Below, piece after piece: positions 7,199-16,389 of a stretch of 64,000 nucleotides of DNA (position 1 is the first letter of the stretch; each line of letters begins with the position of its first letter). Where the stretch lies: assembly GCA_001295775.1 (NCBI GenBank), contig LJIA01000005.1:354384-418383 (forward strand), in the 5' to 3' direction. Under the pieces are notes generated by a model that worked only from the letters and a program-made list of their open reading frames with translations, was not told the origin of the DNA and made no database searches. A program made the translations under genes and the position numbers. The DNA is from a beta proteobacterium AAP99 (GTDB lineage Bacteria; Pseudomonadota; Gammaproteobacteria; Burkholderiales; Burkholderiaceae_C).

Positions 7199-8212
7199 AT
7201 GAGCCTCCCCACCTTCCAAGCCCCCACCGCGACGCGCGCTGCGATCCGCGTCGACGGCATCGTCAAACGCTATCCGAAACTCACCGCGCTCGATGGCGTC
7301 AGCCTCGAGATCCGCGAGGGCGAGTTCTTCGGCCTGCTCGGCCCCAACGCCGCCGGCAAGACCACACTCATCTCCATCCTGGCCGGGCTGGCACGCGCCA
7401 CATCGGGCAGCGCGCAGGTCATGGGCTTCGATGTCGTGAGCCAGTTCCGCGAGGCGCGCCGTGCGCTGGGCGTGGTGCCGCAGGAGCTGGTGTTCGACCC
7501 CTTCTTCACCGTGCGCGAAACCCTGCGCTTCCAGTCCGGCTATTTCGGCCTGAAGGACAACGCCGCCTGGATCGACGAGATCCTCCAGGGCCTGGGTCTG
7601 GCCGACAAGGCCGACACCAACATGCGCGCCCTTTCCGGCGGCATGAAACGCCGCGTGATGGTCGCCCAGGCCCTGGTGCACAAGCCGCCGGTGATCGTGC
7701 TCGACGAGCCCACCGCCGGTGTGGATGTCGAGCTGCGCCAGACGCTCTGGCGCTTCATCCGCCAGCTGCATGCCAGCGGCCGCACCATCGTCCTGACCAC
7801 ACACTATCTGGAAGAGGCCGAGGAGCTGTGCTCGCGGATTGCCATGCTCAAGGCCAGCCGCGTGGTGGCGCTGGACTCCACCGCCAACCTGCTCAAGCGC
7901 TTCACGGGCCTGCAAGTCATGCTGCGCCTGAACCAAGCCCTGCCGGATGCCCTGCGCAGCAAGCTGACCAGTGGCGATGGCAGCGCCGGCAGCCGCCTGC
8001 GCCTGCGCGTGGCGAGCTACGACGAAGCCGCACAGCTGCTGGCCGATCTGCGCGGCGGCGGGCTGCACCTGGAAGAAGCCGAGATCCAGCGTGCCGACCT
8101 GGAAGACGTGTTCCTGCAGGTCATGGCGGAGTCGGGCGGGGCCGCCCGCCCCCGCCTTCGGCCTGAAGTGGGCTCCCCCCTCAGTCCCCCCGCCGAGAGG
8201 GTGGAAGCGTGA
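7199..8212 (+). CDS. ABC transporter ATP-binding protein (YadG-like)
   Basis: A 337-residue ABC-2-type ATPase. Walker A GPNAAGKT is at about residues 48-55, the signature LSGGMKRR at 145-152, Walker B VIVLDE at 165-170, and the switch His follows in TTHYLEEAEE. It pairs with the permease that follows, as in YadG/YadH. The substrate is unknown. The last ~20 residues are encoded by a G/C-rich stretch (8139-8205) and replace a normal C-terminus with a Pro/Arg/Ser-rich tail. The permease start overlaps the stop codon. Confidence 0.9.
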   Translation: MSLPTFQAPTATRAAIRVDGIVKRYPKLTALDGVSLEIREGEFFGLLGPNAAGKTTLISILAGLARATSGSAQVMGFDVVSQFREARRALGVVPQELVFDPFFTVRETLRFQSGYFGLKDNAAWIDEILQGLGLADKADTNMRALSGGMKRRVMVAQALVHKPPVIVLDEPTAGVDVELRQTLWRFIRQLHASGRTIVLTTHYLEEAEELCSRIAMLKASRVVALDSTANLLKRFTGLQVMLRLNQALPDALRSKLTSGDGSAGSRLRLRVASYDEAAQLLADLRGGGLHLEEAEIQRADLEDVFLQVMAESGGAARPRLRPEVGSPLSPPAERVEA

Positions 8213-8976
8213 TGGTCGCGCACTCGGGCCTGCCCATGCTCCTCAAAAAAGAGCTGCTGCGCTTCTGGAAGGTGAGCTTCCAGACGATTGCCGCACCGGT
8301 GCTCACGGCCCTGCTCTATCTGCTGGTGTTCGGCCACGTGCTCGAGGGCCGGGTGATGGTCTATGAGCAGATCAGCTACACGGCCTTCCTGATTCCGGGG
8401 CTGGTGATGATGAGCGTGCTGCAGAACGCCTTTGCCAACAGCTCGTCCTCGCTGATCCAGAGCAAGATCACGGGCAACATCGTCTTCATCCTGCTGCCGC
8501 CCTTTGCGCATTGGGAGCTGTTTGCGGCCTATGTGGGCGGCGCTGTCGTGCGCGGGCTGGCGGTGGGTACGGGTGTGCTGCTGATCACGGTGTGGTTTGC
8601 GCATCTGGGCGTGCACAACCTGCTGTGGATTCTGGTGTTTGCCCTGGCGGGCGCGGCCGTGATGGGCGCGCTCGGGCTGGTGGCGGGCATCTGGGCTGAG
8701 AAGTTCGATCAGCTCGCCGCCTTCCAGAACTTCATCATCCTGCCGGCCACGTTCCTGTCCGGCGTGTTCTATTCGATCCACTCGCTGCCCGGCCTCTGGC
8801 AGACCGTGAGCCACCTGAATCCGTTCTTCTACATGATCGACGGCTTCCGCTACGGCTTTGTGGGCAAGAGCGACATTCCCCCTTTCATCTCGCTGGCCGT
8901 GGTGCTGGCCACGCTGCTGGTCATCAGCGGCTGGGCCTACACGCTGCTGGCGCGTGGCTACAAGCTGAGGAACTGA
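8212..8976 (+). CDS. ABC-2-type transporter permease (YadH-like)
   Basis: A 254-residue membrane protein with about six hydrophobic segments and the ABC-2 signature near the C-terminal third (LPATFLSGVFYSIHSLPGLWQ followed by LNPFFYMIDGFRYGF). It is the transmembrane half of the exporter with the preceding ATPase. The ATG at 8212 overlaps the upstream TGA; a GTG one codon earlier is also possible. The BolA-family gene begins 1 base after the stop. Confidence 0.9.
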   Translation: MVAHSGLPMLLKKELLRFWKVSFQTIAAPVLTALLYLLVFGHVLEGRVMVYEQISYTAFLIPGLVMMSVLQNAFANSSSSLIQSKITGNIVFILLPPFAHWELFAAYVGGAVVRGLAVGTGVLLITVWFAHLGVHNLLWILVFALAGAAVMGALGLVAGIWAEKFDQLAAFQNFIILPATFLSGVFYSIHSLPGLWQTVSHLNPFFYMIDGFRYGFVGKSDIPPFISLAVVLATLLVISGWAYTLLARGYKLRN

Positions 8977-8977
8977 A

Positions 8978-9223
8978 ATGAGCGAACCCACACCGCAGAT
9001 GGTGCAGGACTACATCGCGGCCGGCCTGGCCTGCGAGCACGTGCAGGTGGACGGCGACGGCCGGCACTTCTACGCCACCATCGTCTCGGCGCAGTTCGAG
9101 GGCAAGCGCCCCGTGCAGCGCCATCAGCTCGTCTATGCCGCGCTCGGCGACCGCATGCGCGAGGAGATTCACGCCCTGTCAATGAAGACCCTCACGCCCA
9201 CCGAGTGGCAAAGCGCCAAGTAG
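8978..9223 (+). CDS. BolA-family protein (IbaG-like)
   Basis: An 81-residue protein with the BolA fold pattern: a conserved His in GRHFYATIVSAQFEGK, then RVQRHQLVYAALGDRM-type helix and HALSMKTLTP at the end. BolA-family proteins bind [2Fe-2S] clusters with monothiol glutaredoxins. In many Proteobacteria the IbaG/YrbA-type BolA gene lies between mla and murA, as here, which supports the IbaG-like assignment. It is 1 base downstream of the permease and 74 bases before murA. Confidence 0.9.
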   Translation: MSEPTPQMVQDYIAAGLACEHVQVDGDGRHFYATIVSAQFEGKRPVQRHQLVYAALGDRMREEIHALSMKTLTPTEWQSAK

Positions 9224-9296
9224 ATAGCGGCACAACCCATCACCTGCGCTTTGGCGCACCGCAAGACCCAGCGCCCGGGCGCAACTGAAGCACATC

Positions 9297-10550
9297 ATGG
9301 ACAAACTCATCATCACCGGCGGCAACGCTCTCAAGGGCGAGATTCCCGTGGCGGGCGCCAAGAACGCCGCCCTGCCCATCCTCGCCGCCGGCCTGCTCAC
9401 CGCCGATCCGGTCACCATCCGCAACGTGCCCAAGCTGGCCGACATCCGCACGCTCTCCAAGCTGCTGGCCGGCATGGGCGCCAAGTGTGAGCGTGACGAG
9501 ACCGGCGTCGTCAGCATCGATGCCAGCGGCGTGACGAATCCCAAGGCACCCTATGACCTCGTCAAGACCATGCGCGCCAGCATCCTGGTGCTCGGCCCGC
9601 TGGTCGCGCGCTTCGGCCAGGCCAAGGTCAGCCTGCCCGGCGGCTGCGCCATCGGCCAGCGCCCGGTGGACCAGCACATCAAGGGCCTGCAGGCCCTCGG
9701 TGCCGAGATCACCGTGGAGGGCGGCTACATCCACGCCAAGGCGCGGCGCCTGCAGGGCACCACCCTGCGCACGGACATGATCACCGTCACCGGCACCGAG
9801 AACCTCCTCATGGCCGCCACGCTGGCCGCGGGCACCACGGTGATCGAGAACGCCGCGCGCGAACCGGAAGTGACCGATCTGGCGCACCTGCTCGTGAAGA
9901 TGGGCGCCCGTATCGAAGGCATCGGCACCGACCGCCTCGTGATCGAAGGCGTGGACAAGCTGCACGGCGCAGAGCACAGCGTGATGCCCGACCGGATTGA
10001 GGCCGGCACCTTCCTGTGCGCCGTGGCGGCAGCAGGTGGCGATGTGACCCTGACCCACGCCGCGCCCGACACCATGGGCGCCACGCTCGACAAGCTGCGC
10101 GAGGCCGGCCTGCACCTGCAGATCGGCAGCAACACCATCCACGCCACCATGCACCACCGCCCGCGTGCGGTCAGCTTCCGCACCGTGGAGTACCCGGGCT
10201 TTGCCACCGACATGCAGGCCCAGCTGATGGCTGTGAACTGCGTGGCGGATGGGGCGGCAACCATTTCCGAACACATCTTCGAGAACCGCTTCATGCACGT
10301 GCAGGAGCTGATCCGCCTGGGCGCCAACATCAGCATCGAGGGTCACACCGCGGTGGTGCAGGGCGTGCCCAAGCTGACCGGCGCCCCCGTCATGGCCACC
10401 GACCTGCGCGCATCCGCCTCGCTGGTGATCGCCGGCCTGTGCGCGCAGGGCGAAACGCTGGTGGACCGCATCTACCACCTGGACCGCGGCTACGACCGCA
10501 TGGAACAGAAGCTCTCCGCCGTGGGCGCGCAGATTCGGCGGGTGTCGTGA
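9297..10550 (+). CDS. murA: UDP-N-acetylglucosamine 1-carboxyvinyltransferase
   Basis: A 417-residue EPT/RTPC-fold enzyme that transfers enolpyruvate from PEP to UDP-GlcNAc, the first committed step of peptidoglycan synthesis in the cytoplasm. The active-site loop [11 protein letters not shown] contains catalytic Cys117, the fosfomycin target. The N-terminus ([22 protein letters not shown]) and the late [13 protein letters not shown] segment are canonical. Length matches the family. A degenerate repeat region follows before hisG. Confidence 0.97.
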   Translation: MDKLIITGGNALKGEIPVAGAKNAALPILAAGLLTADPVTIRNVPKLADIRTLSKLLAGMGAKCERDETGVVSIDASGVTNPKAPYDLVKTMRASILVLGPLVARFGQAKVSLPGGCAIGQRPVDQHIKGLQALGAEITVEGGYIHAKARRLQGTTLRTDMITVTGTENLLMAATLAAGTTVIENAAREPEVTDLAHLLVKMGARIEGIGTDRLVIEGVDKLHGAEHSVMPDRIEAGTFLCAVAAAGGDVTLTHAAPDTMGATLDKLREAGLHLQIGSNTIHATMHHRPRAVSFRTVEYPGFATDMQAQLMAVNCVADGAATISEHIFENRFMHVQELIRLGANISIEGHTAVVQGVPKLTGAPVMATDLRASASLVIAGLCAQGETLVDRIYHLDRGYDRMEQKLSAVGAQIRRVS

Positions 10551-10560
10551 TGCCAGAACC

Positions 10561-10720
10561 AGCATTCATGCGGGTCTTCAGGGCAAATTGGCTCAAGAGC
10601 CGCGCCGGACAAGCGATCAGCGGCGCAACGGGGCTCGCGCTGGCAGGCGCTCGCTCCTCCGGCGGCGACGGGCATGCCCGTCGAAACCCCGCCTACGGCA
10701 CCAGACAAGCGGAAAGCCTT
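10561..10720. repeat. Degenerate REPIN/MITE-family remnant with an 18-bp palindrome
   Basis: Positions 10561-10614 match the right half of the 136-bp element (GGTCTTCAGGGCAAATTGG core, ending in GGACAAGCG). A second end-like piece, CCAGACAAGCGGAAAGCC, is at 10701-10718. Between them is unrelated G/C-rich DNA with a perfect 18-bp palindrome, CGACGGGCATGCCCGTCG, at 10666-10683. The whole fills the murA-hisG gap. Confidence 0.65.
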
Positions 10721-10758
10721 CCTGAAGTCGCTGCAAAAACTCGCGCCGGAGCCCGCGC

Positions 10759-11397
10759 ATGATCACCCTCGCCCTCTCCAAAGGCCGCATTCTTGAAGAG
10801 ACCCTGCCGCTGCTGGCGGCCGCCGGCATCAGCCTGCCTGAAGACCCTGAGACCACGCGCAAGCTGATCCTGCCCACCTCGCGGCCCGACCTGCGCATCG
10901 TCATCGTGCGCGCCAGCGACGTGCCCACCTACGTGCAGTACGGCGGCGCCACCTGCGGCATCACCGGGCTGGACACGCTCATGGAGCACGGCACGGCCGG
11001 CCTCTACATGCCGGTGGACCTCAACATCGCACGCTGCCGCATGAGCGTGGCCACCCGCCAGGACTTCGACTACGCCGCCAGCGTGCGCCAGGGCGCGCGC
11101 CTGAAGGTCGCCACCAAGTATGTCGAGACCACGCGCAACCACTTTGCAAGCAAGGGCGTGCACGTGGACGTGATCAAGCTCTACGGCAGCATGGAACTCG
11201 CCCCCCTCACCGGCCTGGCCGACGCAATCGTGGACCTCGTCTCCACCGGCGGCACGCTCAAGGCGAACAATCTGATCGAGGTGGAAACCATCTGCCCGAT
11301 CTCCTCGCGCCTGATCGTCAACCAGGCCGCCTTCAAGACCCAATTCGCCCAGCTCTCGCCCTTCATCGAGGCGATGCGGGCGGCGGTCAAGCCCTAG
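10759..11397 (+). CDS. hisG: ATP phosphoribosyltransferase, short form
   Basis: A 212-residue catalytic subunit that joins ATP and PRPP, the first step of histidine synthesis. The PRPP-binding signature is visible in the segment around residues 144-162 ([19 protein letters not shown] then STGGTL). The protein lacks the ~80-residue C-terminal regulatory domain of long HisG, so it should need a HisZ partner; no hisZ is in the window. It is the first his gene after murA. The GNAT-fusion gene starts 14 bases downstream. Confidence 0.95.
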   Translation: MITLALSKGRILEETLPLLAAAGISLPEDPETTRKLILPTSRPDLRIVIVRASDVPTYVQYGGATCGITGLDTLMEHGTAGLYMPVDLNIARCRMSVATRQDFDYAASVRQGARLKVATKYVETTRNHFASKGVHVDVIKLYGSMELAPLTGLADAIVDLVSTGGTLKANNLIEVETICPISSRLIVNQAAFKTQFAQLSPFIEAMRAAVKP

Positions 11398-11411
11398 CGC
11401 TGCGTACGAGC

Positions 11412-12224
11412 ATGCCCTTCACCCTGCGCCCCGCCTCGCCCTCGGACACCGCGCAGGTTGCGTCCATCCTCGGCGCCGCAGCGGCACGCATGGCCGCTCG
11501 GGGGCAGACGCTGTGGCTGCCGGAGGAGATCGCGACGCAGCGTGTGGCGGCAGACTCGGCCATCGGCCAGTACTACCTGGCCTTCGAGGACGAACGGGCC
11601 GTGGGCACCATGCGCTTTCAACTCGAAGACCCGGACTTCTGGCCGGAGGTCGCAGCGGGCAGCTCGGCTTATGTGCACCGCGTTGCGGTGCTGCCGCAAT
11701 TTGCAGGGCGCGGCCTGAGCCACTTTCTGCTCGACGAGGCTTGCCGACTGGCACGCGAGGCTGGGCGGGAGTGGCTGCGACTGGACACTGCTTCAGACCG
11801 CACTGCGCTGCGTGGCGTGTATGAGCGCTATGGCTTCGTGTTCCACAGTGTTGCGAATGTCGGGCGCCATCATGTGGCGCGTTATGAGCTACGTCTCCAG
11901 CCCAGCGAAGAACTTGTCTTCGATACAAGAATTGCCCAAGAGATGCTCGGCAAGACCTTGCTTGTTGGCGTGACCTTCCTCAACTCGACTGGCGAATTCA
12001 TCCGCAACGAGCAGTTCTGGGGCACTGTGCTGAGTGTCGACGACACGGACGGTATCGAGCTGCGTCTCGATGGCATGAGTGCGGGTGACACACGCTGGCT
12101 CCCACCCGACACGCGAGCCATCGAACGTGCACAGCCTGGGAACTATCGCCTGCGGACGACCGGCGAAGACGTTGAGAACCCTGACTTTCTGGCCACTTGG
12201 ACCGTGACCACACGCGACAACTAG
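11412..12224 (+). CDS. GNAT acetyltransferase fused to a small uncharacterised domain
   Basis: A 270-residue protein. Residues ~1-160 are a GNAT fold with the acetyl-CoA loop [20 protein letters not shown] and a late YERYGF motif. Residues ~165-270 form a second domain ([19 protein letters not shown] ... LPPDTRAI ... [24 protein letters not shown]) that resembles widespread single-domain proteins I cannot assign a function to. The coding DNA of the second domain is visibly less G/C-rich than the neighbours, suggesting separate origin. It sits between hisG and hisD; whether it acts in histidine synthesis is unknown. Substrate unknown. Confidence 0.8.
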   Translation: MPFTLRPASPSDTAQVASILGAAAARMAARGQTLWLPEEIATQRVAADSAIGQYYLAFEDERAVGTMRFQLEDPDFWPEVAAGSSAYVHRVAVLPQFAGRGLSHFLLDEACRLAREAGREWLRLDTASDRTALRGVYERYGFVFHSVANVGRHHVARYELRLQPSEELVFDTRIAQEMLGKTLLVGVTFLNSTGEFIRNEQFWGTVLSVDDTDGIELRLDGMSAGDTRWLPPDTRAIERAQPGNYRLRTTGEDVENPDFLATWTVTTRDN

Positions 12225-12246
12225 GCTTCTGAGCAACCCATCAAAG

Positions 12247-14043
12247 ATGAAAACCTCCGAACTCCGCCGCCTCTCCACCACGCAGCCCGACTTTCGTGCC
12301 CAGCTCGAAGCGCTCGCGGTGTTTGAAGAAGGCGCCAATGACCAGATCGAATCCACCGTGGCCGAGGTGCTGCGCCGTGTGAAGACCGAGGGCGATAGTG
12401 CCCTGCTGGACTACACGCGCCGCTTCGACAAGCTGGATGTGACGAGCGTGGCCCAACTGGAAGTGAGCCAGGCCCAGCTGCAGGCGGCGCTGAACGAGAT
12501 CACGCCGGCAGACCGCCAGGCACTGGAAGCCGCGGCCGATCGCATCCGCCGCTTTCATGAGCGCCAGAAGGCGACGGACTGGACCTACACCGAGGCCGAC
12601 GGCACGGTGCTGGGCCAGCGCGTCACGCCGCTGGACCGCGTGGGCCTGTATGTGCCGGGCGGCAAGGCGGCCTATCCGTCCTCGCTGCTGATGAACGCGG
12701 TGCCCGCCAAGGTGGCCGGGGTGCGTGAGGTCATCATGGTCGCACCCACGCCGGGCGGCATCCACAGGCCCATCGTGCTCGCTGCGGCGGCGATTGCCGG
12801 TGTGGACCGCGTGTTCAGCATTGGCGGCGCACAGGCCGTGGCCGCACTGGCCTATGGCACGCAGACCATTCCGGCGGTGGACAAGATCGTCGGCCCCGGC
12901 AACGCCTACGTGGCCGCAGCCAAGCGGCGTGTGTTCGGCACGGTGGGCATCGACATGATTGCCGGCCCGAGCGAGATTCTGGTGATTGCCGACGGCAGCA
13001 CGCCGCCGGACTGGGTGGCGATGGACCTCTTCAGCCAGGCCGAGCATGATGAACTGGCGCAAAGCGTGCTGCTCTGTCCGGACGCCGCCTACCTGGACGC
13101 CGTGGCCGCAAGCATCGAGAGGCTGCTGCCCACCATGCCGCGCAAGGCCGTGATCGAGGCCAGCCTGCGCGGGCGCGGCGCGCTCATCCTCACGCGCAGC
13201 CTGGAAGACGCCTGCGAGATCTGCAACTGGCTCGCACCCGAGCACATGGAACTCAGCGTCAAGGACCCCAACGCCCTGCTGCCGCACATCCGCCACAGCG
13301 GCGCGATCTTCATGGGCGCCTATTCGAGCGAAAGCCTGGGCGACTACTGCGCCGGCCCCAACCACGTGCTGCCCACGCTGCGCACGGCGCGCTTCTCCAG
13401 CCCGCTGGGCGTGTACGACTTCCAGAAGCGCAGCTCGATCATCCACGCCAGCGCCGCCGGTGCGCAGACCCTGGGCCACATTGCCGGCCAGCTGGCCGAC
13501 ACCGAGGGCCTGCCCGCACATGCCGAGGCGGCGCGCATGCGCATCAGCACCGCACCGGTGGCCGCAGCAACGCCGGCCCAGCCCGGCGTGAGCATGGAGC
13601 CCATCACCGGCGACAACTACGAAGCCTTTGCCCACCTGCGCGTGGCGCCGGCGCAGTCCACCTACGTGGCAGACAACTGGAAGTCCCTGGCGCAGGTGAA
13701 CCTGCACGGCCCGGCCGGCAAGGCCTGGGGCATCCGCGCCGATGGCACGCCCGCCGGCCTGCTGCTGCTCTGGGATGCACGCATGGACCCCGACGAGGCA
13801 GACCGCGCGGACGAGCTGTATGTCTGGCGCCTGATGATCGACGCCAGCCAGCAGGGCCGCGGGCTGGGCAAGCAGGCCATGGCCTGGGTGATCGAGGAGG
13901 GCCGCCGCCTGGGTGTGGCGCGCATCGCGCTGTCTCATGTGATCGCCAACGAGCACGCCGGGCGCTTCTATGCGTCGCTGGGCTTTGCCTACACCGGCGA
14001 GATCGAGGACGGCGAGCGGGTGATGCACCTTCCACTTAAATAA
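12247..14043 (+). CDS. hisD: Histidinol dehydrogenase with C-terminal GNAT domain
   Basis: A single 598-residue frame. Residues ~1-430 are a full HisD, which oxidises histidinol to histidine with two NAD+. The Zn/active-site segments are present: [32 protein letters not shown] and [13 protein letters not shown]. After a short Ala/Pro linker (about residues 436-449), residues ~450-598 are a GNAT acetyltransferase with the CoA loop [10 protein letters not shown] (from about residue 535) and late [11 protein letters not shown]. Normal HisD is ~430-440 residues. There is no stop or frame break at the junction. An internal ATG at 13594 could also give a free GNAT protein. The acetyl acceptor is unknown. 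Confidence 0.93.
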   Translation: MKTSELRRLSTTQPDFRAQLEALAVFEEGANDQIESTVAEVLRRVKTEGDSALLDYTRRFDKLDVTSVAQLEVSQAQLQAALNEITPADRQALEAAADRIRRFHERQKATDWTYTEADGTVLGQRVTPLDRVGLYVPGGKAAYPSSLLMNAVPAKVAGVREVIMVAPTPGGIHRPIVLAAAAIAGVDRVFSIGGAQAVAALAYGTQTIPAVDKIVGPGNAYVAAAKRRVFGTVGIDMIAGPSEILVIADGSTPPDWVAMDLFSQAEHDELAQSVLLCPDAAYLDAVAASIERLLPTMPRKAVIEASLRGRGALILTRSLEDACEICNWLAPEHMELSVKDPNALLPHIRHSGAIFMGAYSSESLGDYCAGPNHVLPTLRTARFSSPLGVYDFQKRSSIIHASAAGAQTLGHIAGQLADTEGLPAHAEAARMRISTAPVAAATPAQPGVSMEPITGDNYEAFAHLRVAPAQSTYVADNWKSLAQVNLHGPAGKAWGIRADGTPAGLLLLWDARMDPDEADRADELYVWRLMIDASQQGRGLGKQAMAWVIEEGRRLGVARIALSHVIANEHAGRFYASLGFAYTGEIEDGERVMHLPLK

Positions 14044-14085
14044 TGCATTTTCGGCCTCAATTTGTAGACCTACCGCATTGCCACT

Positions 14086-14121
14086 TTCCGCTCATCTGAT
14101 GCGCGGAATGCCATTTTTTTT
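14086..14121 (+). terminator. Possible rho-independent terminator after hisD-GNAT
   Basis: TTCCGC (14086-14091) pairs with GCGGAA (14103-14108) across an 11-nt loop; a run of eight T follows (14114-14121) after a 5-base gap. The stem is short, so the call is tentative. The surrounding ~100 bases are unusually A/T-rich for this window. Confidence 0.4.
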
Positions 14122-14151
14122 GATCCATCGATGCGTCTATTTCGGTCATAA

Positions 14152-15456
14152 ATGAACAATACTGATTCCGCTGCACGCCGCGTCGCCATCATTGGCGCCG
14201 GTCCTGCCGGCCTGATGGCCGCAGAGACCGTAGCGGCTGCGGGCGCGAGTCGCGTACAGATCGACGTGTACGACGCCATGCCGAGCGCCGGCCGCAAGTT
14301 CCTGCTGGCCGGCAAGGGCGGGCTGAACATCACCCACAGCGAGCCGCTGCCCGCTTTCCTCGGGCGCTACGGCGCGCAGGGCCCGCAGGTGGCGCAGTGG
14401 CTGGATGCGCTTTCACCCACCGAGCTGCGCGCATGGGTGCACGGCCTCGGGGTGGATACGTTCGTAGGCAGCTCCGGCCGCGTGTTTCCGGCCGAGATGA
14501 AGGCCGCGCCGCTGCTGCGCGCCTGGATGCACCGCCTGCGCGTGGCCGGCGTGCGCTTTCATCAGCGGCATCGTTGGCTGGGGTTTGCCGGCGACCTCGC
14601 TGCCGCCGCGGCGGCACAGCGCGCGCCCGCACTGCGCATGCTCGGCCCCGCCGGTGAGATTCAGATCGAAGCCGACGCCGTGATCCTCGCCCTGGGCGGC
14701 GCCAGCTGGGCGCGCCTGGGCTCGGACGGCGCCTGGGTGCCGCTGCTTGCGGCCGCGGGCGTGGCGGTCAGCCCGCTCGTGCCCGCCAACTGCGGCTTTG
14801 ATGTGAAGAGCCATGACCCCAAGGCCGGCCCGGTGGGCTGGAGCCCCTGGTTTGCCGAGCACTGCGCCGGCACGCCGCTGAAGGCCGTCACCCTGCGCTG
14901 CGTAGCCACCGATGGCAGCGCGTTCGAGCGGCGAGGCGAACTCATGCTCACCGCCACGGGCGTGGAAGGCTCGCTGATCTACGCCACCAGCCGAGCCCTG
15001 CGCGACACCCTGCTGACCACCGGCCGCGCGACATTCACGCTCGACCTGCTGCCCGACCGCAGCGCCGAGTGGATCACCGCCGAACTCGCCCACCCGCGCG
15101 GCCGCCGCAGCTTCACCACGCACCTCAAGACGCGCCTGAATCTGCCCAATGCCGCGATTGCCCTGCTGCGCGAATGCCTGCCTGAGCCCGTACCGGAGCA
15201 GCCTGCGCTGCTTGCCGCCGCACTCAAGGCCCTGCCGGTGGAGCTTGTTGCCACCCGGCCCATCGATGAAGCCATCAGCACCGCCGGCGGCGTAAAGCTT
15301 GACGCACTGACGGACCAGCTCGAACTCAAGGCCCTGCCCGGCGTGTTCTGCGCCGGCGAAATGCTCGACTGGGAGGCCCCCACTGGCGGCTACCTGCTCA
15401 ATGCCGTGATGGCGAGCGGGCGGGTGGCGGGGCGGGGGGCTGGTGAGCGCTCCTGA
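14152..15456 (+). CDS. FAD-dependent flavoprotein, BaiN/HI0933 family
   Basis: A 434-residue oxidoreductase. The N-terminal dinucleotide-binding motif is AIIGAGPAGLMAAE (residues ~12-25), followed by PSAGRKFLLAGKGGLNITHSE, which is typical of the HI0933/YhiN/BaiN flavoproteins. The C-terminal FAD signature GVFCAGEMLDWEAPTGGYLLNAVMASG is complete. Substrate and physiological role are not established for most of the family. It lies between hisD and hisC but has no known link to histidine synthesis. Length is normal. Confidence 0.87.
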   Translation: MNNTDSAARRVAIIGAGPAGLMAAETVAAAGASRVQIDVYDAMPSAGRKFLLAGKGGLNITHSEPLPAFLGRYGAQGPQVAQWLDALSPTELRAWVHGLGVDTFVGSSGRVFPAEMKAAPLLRAWMHRLRVAGVRFHQRHRWLGFAGDLAAAAAAQRAPALRMLGPAGEIQIEADAVILALGGASWARLGSDGAWVPLLAAAGVAVSPLVPANCGFDVKSHDPKAGPVGWSPWFAEHCAGTPLKAVTLRCVATDGSAFERRGELMLTATGVEGSLIYATSRALRDTLLTTGRATFTLDLLPDRSAEWITAELAHPRGRRSFTTHLKTRLNLPNAAIALLRECLPEPVPEQPALLAAALKALPVELVATRPIDEAISTAGGVKLDALTDQLELKALPGVFCAGEMLDWEAPTGGYLLNAVMASGRVAGRGAGERS

Positions 15457-15465
15457 ATGCGCACG

Positions 15466-16005
15466 TCAAATCTGCGGGTCGTTGCTGCAGATCTTTGTAG
15501 TGAGCGCACTCACGTAGCGTCTCCAACGGAAAAAGGCGATGGCATAGGGAATGGCGATGAGGCCGCATGCGCCAACAATGCCTAGCGCGACTGCAGGCGC
15601 TCTAGGGCCGAAATACATCGCTGCGCTTCCCAATAGAAGAAGGACTATCAGGGGACCAAAGCCAAAGCCGACCCGACGCTGATTGGCCAAGGACCGCCGT
15701 GACCCGCGCGGATTTGCGACGAGATAAGCGATTCTGTGCACTATCGACTCGAGGCTATGGTTGGTCTCAAAGTCAGCCAGCGAGAAGCAAACGCCGAACT
15801 CGAGCTGGAGGTCGTCAATGAAGCGGTTGTAGCGCCGCAAACCAGCAAAGCTGTCACGAAATGCGCCGGGTGGCTCTGGATTTTTTCGGAGATAGTCCAG
15901 AAATCGATTCGGCTGAAACTCGGCATCGGGCGTTTCTCGGTGTCGCCTGAAAACGGCGAGGACGCGTGAACGTGTTTCCGCTAGATCTGTTGAGACGTCG
16001 ACCAT
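15466..16005 (-). CDS. Hypothetical protein with two membrane segments
   Basis: A 179-residue protein I do not recognise. The N-terminal ~100 residues are soluble and charged (RSRVLAVFRRHRETPDAEF). Two hydrophobic segments follow (about residues 113-132 and 137-160), then a short charged tail. G/C content is clearly lower than in flanking his genes, and it is the only minus-strand gene between murA and tatC, so it is probably a late arrival. It overlaps no neighbour; the flavoprotein stop is 9 bases from its stop (convergent). No ribosome site stands out ahead of its ATG. Confidence 0.6.
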   Translation of the reverse strand: MVDVSTDLAETRSRVLAVFRRHRETPDAEFQPNRFLDYLRKNPEPPGAFRDSFAGLRRYNRFIDDLQLEFGVCFSLADFETNHSLESIVHRIAYLVANPRGSRRSLANQRRVGFGFGPLIVLLLLGSAAMYFGPRAPAVALGIVGACGLIAIPYAIAFFRWRRYVSALTTKICSNDPQI

Positions 16006-16377
16006 GGCATCAACTCTAGGGTAGTTGGCGCAGACTGACCTGTTAATGACCGAAGGCTGGGCCTACCCCCATTCGGGAGTGGGGCTCAGAGGGTCCGAAA
16101 CCTTCAAGCCGCCTTCTCGATTAGCGTGGAAGGAGTTTGTCGTTCAGCCCACGTTGGACAACGTTTGCGTCCTGCGCCTCATATGTGTCGTCCTCCGATC
16201 AACGGGCTGAGCAAAGCTCAAGCCGGCTTCGAAGCGGGTGGACCCGGAATAGGCAGTGAAGGCACCGAAACGTTCAATGCTGCTGACGCCGATCGATGTT
16301 CCATGCCCTTCCTTTCGTGCTGTTTAGACCACATAGGAAGCGCTGAAGCGAGCTGCTGATGAGACAAGCCCAGCCCA
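16006..16377. other. Gene-free gap of lower G/C content before hisC
   Basis: Short frames exist but none looks like a protein and none has a ribosome site. Two similar phrases occur on the plus strand (GTCCGAAACCTTCAA near 16100 and GCACCGAAACGTTCAA near 16260), which may be traces of an old duplication. Composition matches the adjacent hypothetical gene rather than the his genes. I see no RNA gene. Confidence 0.4.
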
Positions 16378-16383
16378 TAGAAT
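16378..16383 (+). promoter_or_regulatory. Candidate -10 element for hisC (leaderless pattern)
   Basis: TAGAAT ends 6 bases before the GTG start of hisC, the same spacing as at mlaF. There is no Shine-Dalgarno. No clear -35 hexamer is present at the right distance. Confidence 0.35.
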
Positions 16384-16389
16384 TGCACA

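Noticed and set aside
12241..14028. Long minus-strand open frame opposite hisD-GNAT
   Set aside because: High G/C content keeps antisense frames open. The translation is His/Arg/Gly-rich without any domain, and the plus strand is a certain gene.
14044..14151. A/T-rich gap as a riboswitch or attenuator for his genes
   Set aside because: No run of His codons or leader peptide and no known riboswitch pattern; only a weak terminator-like hairpin is seen.
16025..16359. Small plus-strand frames in the gap before hisC
   Set aside because: No ribosome sites, no recognisable protein character, and lower-G/C DNA that looks non-coding.
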